From: Butyricimonas sp. Marseille-P3923
GTDB taxonomy: Bacteria; Bacteroidota; Bacteroidia; Bacteroidales; Marinifilaceae
Assembly: GCF_900184685.1 (NCBI RefSeq)
Contig: NZ_FXXL01000004.1
Location: 124,001 to 188,000, forward strand
Direction: 5' to 3'
Length of the DNA stretch: 64,000 bases
In this document: piece after piece, positions 1 to 8,900 of the stretch
Layout: each line of letters begins with the position of its first letter
Position numbering within the stretch: position 1 is the stretch's first letter
Notes under the pieces: model-generated
Database searches by the model: none
The model's input: only the letters and a program-made list of their open reading frames with translations
Told to the model about the DNA's origin: nothing
Made by a program: the position numbers and the translations under genes

Positions 1-465
1 GATGATGATGTGAACTTTGGCTCCTTTCGACATCAAGGTGCGTGCCAACCGGAGCATGATGTCGTAAGCGTATTCGTCCTCGTGCAGTTGGTGTCCCTGT
101 AACACCCCGATAGCCCCGGGATCGGGACCGCCATGACCGGAAACCAGATAAAAGCAGGCACCCTTGAGTTCGTCGGACTCTATCGTGTATTTCGCCAGTT
201 TCTCCCCGAATAGAGGTTCATTACCTTCCCGGTTCATTGGCGGTAAAGTGTATTTCACGCCTAACCGCAGGCCGTTATTTTTGTCCAGCTTACTCTTGTT
301 GAGTTCCATGAATTGCGTGTAATGTTCCGGCTTCGTGCGTTCGAAGCGTTTCAGAAATTGGAGTATGCCTTCTCCTTTTCCCGGTGTTCCGGTTTCTTGC
401 GTGAAGCCGTGGATGGGCAAAAAGATGAACAAAATGCTCGTGTATATGATGAATATATATTTCAT
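1..465 (-). CDS. N-acetylmuramoyl-L-alanine amidase-like protein (C-terminus cut by window edge)
   Basis: The reverse-strand frame is open for 155 codons from the ATG at 465 to base 1. It begins with a hydrophobic signal peptide (MKYIFIIYTSILFIFLPIHG, cleavage probably near GFTQ). Around residues 108-121 lies VSGHGGPDPGAIG, which matches the GHGGxDPGA zinc-site motif of Amidase_3 enzymes, which cut the amide bond between MurNAc and the stem peptide. HEDEYAYDIMLRLA further on fits the position of the second zinc ligand (Glu) in that family. The catalytic C-terminus lies outside the window, so activity cannot be judged. A -7-like box (TATATTTG on the minus strand, 484-491) lies 19 bp upstream. 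The gene is divergent from the NigD-like gene. The family call is solid; the cellular role (wall turnover or cell separation) is inferred. Confidence 0.85.
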   Translation of the reverse strand, partial: MKYIFIIYTSILFIFLPIHGFTQETGTPGKGEGILQFLKRFERTKPEHYTQFMELNKSKLDKNNGLRLGVKYTLPPMNREGNEPLFGEKLAKYTIESDELKGACFYLVSGHGGPDPGAIGVLQGHQLHEDEYAYDIMLRLARTLMSKGAKVHIII

Positions 466-620
466 GGTTTCAAAAATTCATCACAAATATAGTTCTTTTT
501 GTTTGTCCTCGAAAATAATAAATTTAGACAAACGAAAATTAAAAAATACAATAATTCAAGCGTTTGACGCAACGGATGAGCTTTGTTGACATCTTATATA
601 TAAACGTTAAAAAAACAGCT

Positions 621-1487
621 ATGAAAAAGAGAACATGGAAAATTGCATTAATGTTGTCATTATTTATTGCCGTATTCGCGGCGTGTGATGACGATGACGA
701 GTATTATTACGTGGGAGGTGGAAGTTCGTGGATCAGTTACGGTAACCTCGAGAAGATAGATAACGGTACTCGTTCCAAGTATGCCATCCGTCGGGATGAC
801 GGTAGTCGTTTGATCGTGACCGAGGGATACGGGATAAATTCTTCGGATGCCGAGGAAGGATTGCGGGTATTCGCCAACTACTCGATTCTGGGAAGCGAGA
901 GAGATGGAACCGGGTTGGAAGGTAGAATGAATTATTATATTCGTTTGTATCGTATTACTGACGTGTTGACAAAGGACCCGGTGAAACTTTCTTTCATCAA
1001 GGAAAACGAGGAAGTGCGACAGGATAGTATCGGTAACGATCCGATTAACGTGTCCGAAGCATGGTTCGGTGGCAAGTATCTGAACGTGGAGTTCAGAATA
1101 CCCGTGAAATCCGGTTCTTCAACCAAGCATTTTATCAATCTGGTGGAAGATGATGTGGTGGCGCATAATGACACGGTATACGTGACTTTACGCCATAACG
1201 CTTACGGGGAAGCTCCTAAGGACGGGGATCGTGCAAATCACGTGTGGAGTCGCGGTATGGTATCTTTCGACCTGACTTCTATCGTGCCGGAAGGAAAACA
1301 ATCCGTACCTGTTAAATTGCTTTGGACAGAATACAAGAATGGTTCAATCGAAACTGTTACCCGTGAAGATAGCGGAACTTACACGCTTTCCGGCAGTAAT
1401 GAGGAAGAAGCAGACAGCGGACTGAACCAGAGTAATAACGAACGCAAACTGGTGAGCAGCGAAGATGTAGTCGGAGAAGTTAATTAA
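621..1487 (+). CDS. NigD-like surface lipoprotein
   Basis: The product is 288 aa. The frame is open further upstream (from 564), but the ATG at 621 (MKKRTWKIALML) gives a clean lipoprotein signal ending in FAAC with Cys22, so I chose it. The Cys is followed directly by four Asp and one Glu, an acidic run like the lipoprotein surface-export signal of Bacteroidota, so the protein may sit on the cell surface. The rest, with WISYGNLEKI near the N-terminus, an OB-like first half and a beta-rich second half containing HFINLVEDD and VYVTLRHNAYGE, resembles the NigD-like family. Members have no proven biochemical function. The last 30 residues are Ser/Asn/Glu-rich and look disordered. It is monocistronic, ending before a strong bidirectional terminator. 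Confidence 0.75.
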   Translation: MKKRTWKIALMLSLFIAVFAACDDDDEYYYVGGGSSWISYGNLEKIDNGTRSKYAIRRDDGSRLIVTEGYGINSSDAEEGLRVFANYSILGSERDGTGLEGRMNYYIRLYRITDVLTKDPVKLSFIKENEEVRQDSIGNDPINVSEAWFGGKYLNVEFRIPVKSGSSTKHFINLVEDDVVAHNDTVYVTLRHNAYGEAPKDGDRANHVWSRGMVSFDLTSIVPEGKQSVPVKLLWTEYKNGSIETVTREDSGTYTLSGSNEEEADSGLNQSNNERKLVSSEDVVGEVN

Positions 1488-1525
1488 AGACATTTGATTC
1501 AAGTAATAAAACTCTAAGGGAAATG

Positions 1526-1549
1526 AAGACTGACCGGACGGTCAGTCTT
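1526..1549. terminator. Bidirectional intrinsic terminator
   Basis: A perfect 10-bp inverted repeat (AAGACTGACC / GGTCAGTCTT, loop GGAC) is followed by T-rich sequence on the plus strand and preceded by A-rich sequence. It separates the convergent NigD-like gene (+) and AAA ATPase gene (-). Confidence 0.85.
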
Positions 1550-1551
1550 TT

Positions 1552-2682
1552 TTATTTAATGTATTCCTTCTTGAACCAATATTCGAAAACAGGATCAAGA
1601 AAGAGAAAGCCTTGAGGTGTATTATCCAGAATATCTTTTTGTTGCAGTATCACTTTATTTTTCGTCACGTTCTGTGGCGTTCCCAGTTTGTATTTAGTCA
1701 TAACCTTTGCCCCTGTAAGCGTTTGTTCATTATTCGCGATAGCGATCAGGATATTGAGCTGTGAAATAGATAAGGCTTCGCATTCTGCAACGTATAGGGG
1801 AAGATTGGTATCTACGATTTGTTGGAAAGCTTTGTCTATGATTTCAAGTGTTACCGTTTCTTTTGTAATGCTCCAGACAAAATGAGATAATTGTTGTACA
1901 TACCACGAGTGAGAACTTACTTTCTCCACGATAATTCCCGCAAGTTCTTCCGTGATGTTTTTGCCCGTGTATTTGAAGGCGCTGACGATAAATGACACCC
2001 ATTCCTGCTTGTCTATTTTTTCCAGAAACATGATTTGTCCGAACCTGTAAAAAGGTTTTGAGGATGAGTTAAATATCTCTATCATCATGTGGCGTTTACT
2101 CCCGTAAAGGCAATAGCTGACATGCTGGTGGTGCTGCCATGTGCTACGCATTTTGCCTTCCAAATGTTCATAGTCTTTTAATCCTGCCAGATTTTGAAAT
2201 TCGTCTATGCAAACAATAATTTTTATTCCTTTTGCAACGGCAATTTTCTCCGGTAAATTCAAAAGTTCATGTTCATTTTCTTTAATTTGATGAATTTCAA
2301 AACCTATTGAAAAATCGGTCATCGGATCTGTCCCGATGGTAATTTTTGGAGAAAGAGCTTTCAAAAATTCTTTCGTATGGGTAATCCAAGTTTCCCAATT
2401 ATTACTGGTGGCTTTAATTACAGCTTGTGCGAAAGTCTGGTAAAATTCCGCCTCGCTTCTTATCGTGAATACGTCTAAAAAGCATACTTTTACATCGTGG
2501 TGCTCTGCCATGAGTTCATGCATGGCTTCTTTGACGAGTGATGATTTGCCCCAACGACGAGGAGAAATCAACATCGTGTTAATACCCGAGTACAAGTTAT
2601 TTTTGAGTATTTGTTTTTCGTGAACTCTATTCACGAAGGTTGCGCCCATGGCTAATTTCCCGTATTGAAAAGGTGAATCCAT
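1552..2682 (-). CDS. Archaeal-type AAA+ ATPase (ATPase_2 / DUF234-type)
   Basis: The product is 376 aa with a normal ATG. Residues 40-48 (SPRRWGKSS) form the P-loop in the ISPRRWGKSSL style typical of archaeal-type ATPases (Pfam ATPase_2), and IIVCIDEFQNL around residues 154-164 is the Walker B strand. The C-terminal third (NILIAIANNEQTLTGAKVMTKYKLGTPQNVTKNKVILQQK) looks like a winged-helix domain, and FLDPVFEYWFKKEY is the usual ending. These STAND-like ATPases are widespread paralogues in Bacteroidota and archaea; their function is not established, and suggestions include defence or mobile-element roles. It stands alone, and its own promoter has two palindromes immediately upstream, suggesting autoregulation. 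Confidence 0.85.
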   Translation of the reverse strand: MDSPFQYGKLAMGATFVNRVHEKQILKNNLYSGINTMLISPRRWGKSSLVKEAMHELMAEHHDVKVCFLDVFTIRSEAEFYQTFAQAVIKATSNNWETWITHTKEFLKALSPKITIGTDPMTDFSIGFEIHQIKENEHELLNLPEKIAVAKGIKIIVCIDEFQNLAGLKDYEHLEGKMRSTWQHHQHVSYCLYGSKRHMMIEIFNSSSKPFYRFGQIMFLEKIDKQEWVSFIVSAFKYTGKNITEELAGIIVEKVSSHSWYVQQLSHFVWSITKETVTLEIIDKAFQQIVDTNLPLYVAECEALSISQLNILIAIANNEQTLTGAKVMTKYKLGTPQNVTKNKVILQQKDILDNTPQGFLFLDPVFEYWFKKEYIK

Positions 2683-2699
2683 ATCTTCTTTGTTTTCAA

Positions 2700-2730
2700 C
2701 AAATGTATGATTTATTCAAGACATTTCCAA
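2700..2730 (-). promoter_or_regulatory. Promoter of the AAA ATPase gene
   Basis: On the minus strand TTG (of TTGG, 2727-2730) is followed after 20 nt by TACATTTG (2707-2700), a good match to the Bacteroidota housekeeping promoter (TTTG, about 19 nt, TAnnTTTG). It leaves an untranslated leader of roughly 15 nt before the ATG at 2682. Confidence 0.6.
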
Positions 2731-2739
2731 TTATTGGTA

Positions 2740-2804
2740 AAAATATTTTATACCTTTTGGTATAAAATATTTTCTACTAAACGGTATTATACCTTTTGGT
2801 ATAA
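2740..2804. repeat. Twin palindromes upstream of the AAA ATPase promoter (candidate operators)
   Basis: The first palindrome is 2740-2773, with 15-bp perfect arms (AAAATATTTTATACC / GGTATAAAATATTTT) around loop TTTT. The second is 2787-2804, with 7-bp arms (TTATACC / GGTATAA) and the same loop. A 21-bp core is directly repeated at 2748-2768 and 2787-2807, spaced 39 bp. The first palindrome begins 9 bp upstream of the -33 box. This placement fits a regulator binding site. A terminator role is less likely because the nearest upstream gene on that strand starts at 5181 and ends at its own hairpin at 2812-2844. Confidence 0.65.
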
Positions 2805-2811
2805 AATGAGA

Positions 2812-2844
2812 ATCCCGCGGAGTTCAGAACGGACTCCACGGGAT
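2812..2844 (-). terminator. Terminator hairpin after the TonB receptor gene
   Basis: A 12-bp inverted repeat with one mismatch (ATCCCGCGGAGT / ACTCCACGGGAT, 9-nt loop) lies 30 bp past the stop codon of the minus-strand TonB receptor. The run of T after it on the minus strand is weak. Confidence 0.6.
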
Positions 2845-2874
2845 ATTTAAGGAAGGTAATCTTGATGTTTCTTG

Positions 2875-5181
2875 TTAGAATATACCGAATTTGATTCCAG
2901 CAAAATAGGTTCTCGGAAGACCGGGACCGTAGATGTAACCGGAATCACGGAACTCACCTTTGTCGAAGTCATTCTGGTAACTGTTGAACACGTTTTGCAC
3001 GCCACCGTTGATTTGTACCGTGTATCCGCTACCGATTTTGATGTCATAAGCCAGTTTTACGGTACCGTCGAAGAAGGACTTGGTTTTCTTCAGCACGTCT
3101 TTCTCGATGTACCCGGCGAAGTGTCCCACGTACATGGGACCCGTGTAGGTTCCCGATAGGGCGGTGGAGAAGTTCTTGAACGGGAGTAAGTTCAGCGTGA
3201 CATACCCGTATTGATCCGGGGAGCGGAGCAGCTTCCGGCAGGGGGCAACATCGGGGTCATTGCTCCATGCCACGGGAGCGGCGTATTTACTGCTTTGGAA
3301 AGTTGCGCCGAATTGTAGTTGAGTGGATTTATGCGGGGCAATTCTTCCCTCTATGTTGATTCCTTTTACTTTGGCATCCGAACCGTTGCGGCGTTCCAGT
3401 ATTTTATTTTCTTCATCACCGGTGTCGACCTCTTCCAGCACGAAAGGATTTTTCAAGCGGGTGTAGAAGCCTTCCACGAGCAGGTTGATTTGCACGGTTC
3501 CCAGCGTGGTGTAGTAATCAACGGATGCACTGTAACTGCGTGATTTTTCTGTCTTCAGGTCTTCCGCGACTTGAATAAGAGTTACTTCTCCGCCCACGGC
3601 TGCCACGTGCAGGTCTTCGTCGTAGGTCTGTGGAGCCCGGAATCCTTCCGAGTAACTTGCCCGGAAACTGAGATCGGTGATAGGGTTGTAGCGGATATTC
3701 AACCGGGGACTGAATATGGGATCGTCTACATGGCTGTTTTTATCCAGACGCCCGCCCAGCAAGAAGCTGAAACGTGCCGTTTTCCATTCATTTTGCAGGT
3801 AGACGCTGTAAACGTTTACTTCTTGATTGATTTCCCGGTTGTAGCCGAGCATTTTGTCATTCAGTTTATTGTGCGAGAATTCTACCCCGGCGGTCAACAT
3901 GGAGGGCATGAACAGGAACTTGTCGAAGTCATAGGAATATTGTGCCCCGCCCACGACGGTAAAGTCCTTGGTCTGCCCGTAGGCGTTCGTGTCGCGACCG
4001 GCACCGTAATAGGATTCCCGTGCGATGTTTTGTAACGAGGTGTAGGCGTTAAAACGGTGTTTGTAATCCTTGGATGAAAGGGTGTAGTTCAGCCCGCCGC
4101 CGTGTATGTTGTGGTCTGCTTGCTCTGCCACGTCAGCCTCGTGAGGGGGACGGTGAAGATTGTCGCCTCCCCGGCGAAATTCTTTGATATGGTGGTATTC
4201 CATGGATAACTTGCTGAAATGCGTGGGCTTGTAATAGGTACGGAAGCCCAGCGTGGTACTGTTGATCTCCCCTAGCTCGGAGAACCCGTCACCGTCATGG
4301 TCATAAGGCTGGCGGTCGCGCACCATCCCGAACAGGTGGATTCCGGTATTCCGTTGCTCGTTGACGATAGCCCCGTTGAAAGAGGTCACGTTGTCGAAAC
4401 TCTCGCCGTCGATAGCGGAGAGGGTATGTCCTACTTGAAAATAGTTGTGTAACGGTTCTTTGGTGATGATGTTGATTGTCCCGGCGATAGCGTTGGCTCC
4501 GAACAATGCTGAGCCGCCACCCCGAAGAACTTCTACTCGGTCGATCATGTTAGCGGGGATTTGTTCCAGACCGTAAACTCCGGCAAGGGAACTGCACATG
4601 GGACGACTGTCAATCAGTATTTGAGAGTAAGGCCCGTCCAGCCCGTTGATACGTACTTGTTGGAAACCGCAGTTCTGGCAGTTGTTTTCCACTCGTAGTC
4701 CCGGTTGGAAGTTCAATCCTTGCGACAGGCATACCGAGTTGGTGTTTTCGAATATTTTGGGTGACAGGACATTGACGATAACGGGGGCTTCCCGGCGGTC
4801 GGTTTCGTTCCGGTTGGCGGTGACCACGGCTCCTTCAAGCATCACGACGTCATCCTCGATGACGAAATTGATCTCTTGCGTTTTGCCTTTCACGATCTCG
4901 ATTTCTTTTTCTACGGTTTTATAGCCTACTCCTTGCACGCGCAGGGTGTATTTTCCCAAGGGGAGGTTTTTCATGAAATAGTGTCCGCTCTCGTCAGTAG
5001 CGGTTCCGATGTTCGTGCCTTTCAGTAATATCGTGAGGAACGGCAGGTGTTCTCCCGTTTCTTTATGGATAATGTGTCCGTTGACATTCGCGTCTGTCGT
5101 TTTTTTGACGCTTCCTTTCTCGTCTGCACGACAGAAAAGACCGAGAAGAAGGAATATAATAAGTGTAAGTAAGTTTTTCAT
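2875..5181 (-). CDS. TonB-dependent outer membrane receptor, possibly for a metal
   Basis: The product is 768 aa from the ATG at 5181; the frame could start two codons earlier only at a TTG. A signal peptide (MKNLLTLIIFLLLGLFCRA) is followed by a carboxypeptidase-regulatory-like beta domain (about 30-110; NGHIIHKETGEHLPFLTILLKG), a plug domain (about 125-235; IDRVEVLRGGGSALFGANAIAG) and a 22-strand-type barrel ending in Phe (YFAGIKFGIF). The plug carries a CQNC pair inside NNCQNCGFQQVRINGL, a pattern of one receptor subfamily. It is not a SusC: there is no SusD partner and it is shorter. It follows the His-rich membrane protein gene on the same strand across a 158-bp gap, so the two are probably co-expressed. 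That pairing suggests a metal or metal chelate as cargo, which is inference. Confidence 0.9.
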   Translation of the reverse strand: MKNLLTLIIFLLLGLFCRADEKGSVKKTTDANVNGHIIHKETGEHLPFLTILLKGTNIGTATDESGHYFMKNLPLGKYTLRVQGVGYKTVEKEIEIVKGKTQEINFVIEDDVVMLEGAVVTANRNETDRREAPVIVNVLSPKIFENTNSVCLSQGLNFQPGLRVENNCQNCGFQQVRINGLDGPYSQILIDSRPMCSSLAGVYGLEQIPANMIDRVEVLRGGGSALFGANAIAGTINIITKEPLHNYFQVGHTLSAIDGESFDNVTSFNGAIVNEQRNTGIHLFGMVRDRQPYDHDGDGFSELGEINSTTLGFRTYYKPTHFSKLSMEYHHIKEFRRGGDNLHRPPHEADVAEQADHNIHGGGLNYTLSSKDYKHRFNAYTSLQNIARESYYGAGRDTNAYGQTKDFTVVGGAQYSYDFDKFLFMPSMLTAGVEFSHNKLNDKMLGYNREINQEVNVYSVYLQNEWKTARFSFLLGGRLDKNSHVDDPIFSPRLNIRYNPITDLSFRASYSEGFRAPQTYDEDLHVAAVGGEVTLIQVAEDLKTEKSRSYSASVDYYTTLGTVQINLLVEGFYTRLKNPFVLEEVDTGDEENKILERRNGSDAKVKGINIEGRIAPHKSTQLQFGATFQSSKYAAPVAWSNDPDVAPCRKLLRSPDQYGYVTLNLLPFKNFSTALSGTYTGPMYVGHFAGYIEKDVLKKTKSFFDGTVKLAYDIKIGSGYTVQINGGVQNVFNSYQNDFDKGEFRDSGYIYGPGLPRTYFAGIKFGIF

Positions 5182-5345
5182 AACCAATATTTTTCACGAG
5201 CGTGTCCGTATGGTATTGACACGACCTCGCGTCTTGTTTCAAAATAGAAATATCATTAATAGGTGAAAGCCTCGTGAAATAGCAGGGGTATTGCTTTATT
5301 ACACGAGATTCTTACCGGAACTGTTGTTTCGGCAGAACAAACTAT

Positions 5346-5708
5346 TTACACTGTAAAGGGGGGAGCCCGAAGGGGGCTTAAGGTGAATGTTTGTTTATCA
5401 GGTTCTTCCTCCTGTTTATGAATATAGTAATGTATTTTGTGGCTCAGGTGAGGAACACTAACGACAAGGGCAACGCTGACCAGTGTGATGAAATTGCTCA
5501 AATGGGCGATTAAGGTAAGCTCTTTTGCCGAGTGGGTGTGATTTGCACCGCCGTCCGAGCCGGTATCACCGTGGAAAAAGTGCGAGTGTACGATTGTTAC
5601 CCCGTTGACCACGTGATAATGCGAGAAAAACGTGATACTCCCGTAATAGCTCAAAAATAGAGCTAACAAGAATAAATGAATGAATTTATTTACGTTTTTA
5701 CTACGCAT
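5346..5708 (-). CDS. Small His-rich membrane protein
   Basis: The product is 120 aa. A hydrophobic N-terminal helix (about residues 9-30) is followed by a short His-rich stretch containing HYHVVNG, HSHFFHG and HTHSAKE, then a second hydrophobic helix (about 66-88) and a tail with HLSHKIHYYIHK. I count well over ten histidines, most predicted to lie on one side of the membrane, which suggests metal (zinc, copper or nickel) binding. I recognise the pattern as a small uncharacterised Bacteroidota family often found beside TonB receptors, but know no proven function. It lies upstream of the TonB receptor. A -7-like box (TACATTTG on the minus strand, 5728-5735) is 20 bp before the ATG. Confidence 0.65.
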   Translation of the reverse strand: MRSKNVNKFIHLFLLALFLSYYGSITFFSHYHVVNGVTIVHSHFFHGDTGSDGGANHTHSAKELTLIAHLSNFITLVSVALVVSVPHLSHKIHYYIHKQEEEPDKQTFTLSPLRAPPFTV

Positions 5709-5799
5709 ACCTTTTTGCTTTGCTTTGCAAATGTAGATTATTTCTAAATAATAAACATGAATCTCTGTCTTAAAAATATATTAAATTAACGAGTATATA

Positions 5800-5976
5800 G
5801 AGGTGTGTCAAAACACACCTCCAGTCTATAAAGTTCATAAAGTCGAGCCTTCGGCTCCTAAGGTTTATAAAGTATGTGATGCAGTATTGTATTGATATTC
5901 AGTGTGATTGTGTGCGTATTTGACCTTGTGGACTTTTTGACTTCATGGACGAGAGGGCGTGTTTTGACACGCCCTC
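5800..5976. repeat. Intergenic 9-nt periodic array element bounded by two related hairpins
   Basis: This fills most of the 288-bp gap between the His-rich gene and the macroglobulin gene. Hairpin 5800-5821 (GAGGTGTGT caaa ACACACCTC) and hairpin 5953-5976 (GAGGGCGTGT tttg ACACGCCCTC) are related to each other in inverted orientation. Inside are 9-nt units (CTATAAAG, TTCATAAAG at 5826-5842; TTTATAAAG at 5864-5872) on the left, and inverted versions (GACCTTGTG, GACTTTTTG, ACTTCATGG at 5922-5948) on the right. A small GAGCC/GGCTC hairpin lies at 5844-5857. I see no coding potential. See also 16785-16882. Confidence 0.6.
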
Positions 5977-5996
5977 ATTATGTGCCGGGGAGAGAG

Positions 5997-8900
5997 TTAT
6001 TCTCCCCGGGTGATCGTGATTTTGTTACCCGGTAGGGTTGCCGTGATGGAGTTATCGTACATCGCCGCGCAAGTGACTGCCGGAAGCAGGTAATTACCGG
6101 GGTAAGCTGCGTTAAAGCGTAGCTTGAAGGTTTTCGAATCGCCTTGCTGGAGCGAGAAGTAGAGATACACCCGATCGTCGCGGATGTCCGCGTTGTCGGC
6201 TCCCTTGAACGGGTTCTCGTTCGTGGTAAGGCGTTCGTTCAGAAATTCGAAGCCGGAGGGGAACATGAAAGTAAGTGCCAGTTCCTCGTATAACCCGATG
6301 TTTCCTGTGTTTTGTATCGTGATTTCAGCCACGATGTCTTCGCCTTGGCGATAATCCGTCCGGTTGTTGAGCACGCCGTTACGATAGTAGTTGACGGTCA
6401 TTTTCAGCCCGGACATTTCGCTTTCGGTGATCACTCCCAATGGGGTTGAGCTATTGATCGTGCGCACGTGGAGTGTGCCGGAAGTGTTATTTTTCAAGGT
6501 TACTTCCGAACGGTTGTCTTTGACTGCCAATTCTTTTTGCAGTACGGTCTTCGTGGTTTTGAAGTTCTCTTTTCCGATTTGCACGTCAATGCCGTTGCCG
6601 TCCTTGAAGTAGCGTCCCGCGTAGTTGCCGATAGCGCAAAGCCCGAAGGCACTTTCCTGCGTGCTCAGCCATTCGTTGGAAGCAAATTTGCGAGCCATTT
6701 TCTGCAACAGTTTGTAGGCGTCGTCTTTCATGTTCATGTCTACCATGCTTTGCATGATAATCGCGTTATCCCGTAGATCGGAGCCGTAACACCTGCCCAG
6801 TTGGCGATAGAGTTTGGCTTCTGCCGGAAGGTTGGCTACCAGCGATTGGGCAATTTTGTCGTGTTTGCCGAGGGCATAGGCTCCCGCCAGTTGCCAACGG
6901 GCAATCGGGTTGTTGTAATTATCCTCTTTCATCCGGTTCATGGCCGCCATGTTGGGTTTACCTGCCAGTGCCAGCACGTAAAGACGGTAGGATTGTTCCA
7001 ACTCGGAATAATAATCGTCCCGGCGCCAGCTATTCGCTTGTTTCGACAGGTAATCAAGAGCCGAAGCCTTCATGGATGCCGGGATGCGGTAACCGAGTTT
7101 CTCTGCCTGCGTCAGGAAGTCGGTGATATAGGTGGATACCCAGTCGGATACATAGTTGGAGTTCGTCCAGTAGCTGAATCCCCCGTTGCTTAACTGGTAG
7201 TTTCTCAGGCGATTGATAACGTCTTTCACGTGCAGTTCCACGGTTACTTTTTGTGCTTCGCTGAGATCCATCAGCCTGTCAAGCATCAGTTGCGGGAATA
7301 CGGCAGAAGTGATTTGCTCGCCGCACCCGTGCGGGTAACGGATCAGGTATTGGATGCGTTCCTCCAGATTAAGGGGCGGGATAGAAGTGATTTCAAGGAA
7401 CGAGGTCGGTTCCAGCCCTTCCATCGTGTTGTTGAAGGTGATAGACTCGCCGCTTGCCACTTCGCGGGCATCCACGCGGGTAATTCTCGGGTTCGGAATC
7501 CGGATGTCTACATCACAACTGAAATAAGCTTTCTCCGATCCGCTTTGAGCGGTGAAGGTAAGCGTGGATTTACCGGTATTTTCTTTAATCTTCGCTTTCA
7601 AGAACACGATCTGTTCACCCGTGCCGGAGAATTTGATTTCTTGGCTTGCCGGGGCGATAACTTCTATCTTGTCGTCCGTCTTGAGGTTCACGGTAACATC
7701 TTTGATATTGTCTTTCATGGCAAATACCGTGACCGGAATTTCGATGATGTCGCCCGGTGTGAACAAACGAGGCATGGTGACGTTGAGCATCAGCGGTTTG
7801 TTGACTTTCGTGTTACGGGATGCCGAACCGTAGCGACCGTTATCTTCGGCAACCACCATGGTACGGACTTCACCGATATACTCGGGCATGTTGAATGAAT
7901 GGGTTTTCTTCTCTCCTTTCTTGATGGTGAAAGGACCTTTGAATATCACCACGGGGGTAAAACGGTCGCTCTTGCGGGTTTCTTCCGGGTCGAGGGCTTC
8001 GTCACCACCGACGGCAAAGGCTTTTTCCAAGCGTCCGCCAAAGGCTCCTACCACGTCGTCGTAGAAGTCCCATGTTTTCACGCCGAGGGCTTCCCGGGCG
8101 TAGAAAGCGGGGAAGGGGTTCGGCGTTTTGAACGAGGTAATGGCTAACAGTCCTTCATCGACAATAGCGATAGAGTAGGTCATCGGTTTGCCGTTGTTTT
8201 CACTTACCGTGACGGTGAAATTCTGTGACGGGCGAAGCTCTTCCGGCATGTCGATTTTTGGAGTGAGTCGTAATTCCGGGTCGTCGATGTCAATATTCAA
8301 AACCCCGTACAGGCGTATCGGTTTATCGTTGTTCCGGTTTTTATGAGGTTGTATGAGTGACACGTTGACATAGATATTGGGGCACATCTCGCTCGTGGCG
8401 GGAATCTCGAAAGAAGTCGTCCCTTCAGTTGTCGGAACCCGGAAAATGTCTTTCACGGTCTTTCCGTTCTCGACGCTCACGAGAGCCACGCTACCTGCCG
8501 AGGAGGGGAATGTAATCTTGATTTTTTCTCCGGCACGGTAGGATTTCTTGTCGCTGGTGAGCGTGAGCAGGGTTGCCATGCCGGGGATATTCATGTCGTT
8601 GCGCCAAGAACTGATGTAGAACGTGGAACCGGTGGAATGACCGGATTCTTTATCCCGTGCGATCACGTAGTAACGTCCCCACTGGTCGCAGGTCACGTCC
8701 ACGTTGAATTTGCCGTTCTGGCTCTTGACCGTTTTGTTGAACACGGGGCGACGGTATGAGCGGTTGACGTATGAACCGATATAGTCATTCTCCGAATCCC
8801 ACCACCAACGCCATTCCAAGGTGTAGACTTCCACCTCGATATCTCTGTTGTTGACAGGTTTGCCCTCGGGGGTAAGTACGGCACCGCTGATAGTCATCGG

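Noticed and set aside
585-600. TTGACA and TATATA upstream of the NigD-like gene as a sigma-70 promoter
   Set aside because: The two boxes are only 4 nt apart, and Bacteroidota promoters use TTTG/TAnnTTTG.
5188-5345. Cobalamin or other riboswitch before the TonB receptor
   Set aside because: The 158-bp gap is short and I could not find the conserved boxes of a B12, TPP or FMN riboswitch.
5997-6020. Recent mobile element at the macroglobulin 3' end
   Set aside because: Hairpins near 5953-6009 lack a transposase or target duplication; they are better seen as repeat and terminator structures.
7230-7898. Plus-strand ORF of 222 aa inside the macroglobulin gene
   Set aside because: Shadow of the large minus-strand gene; no motif, no promoter.
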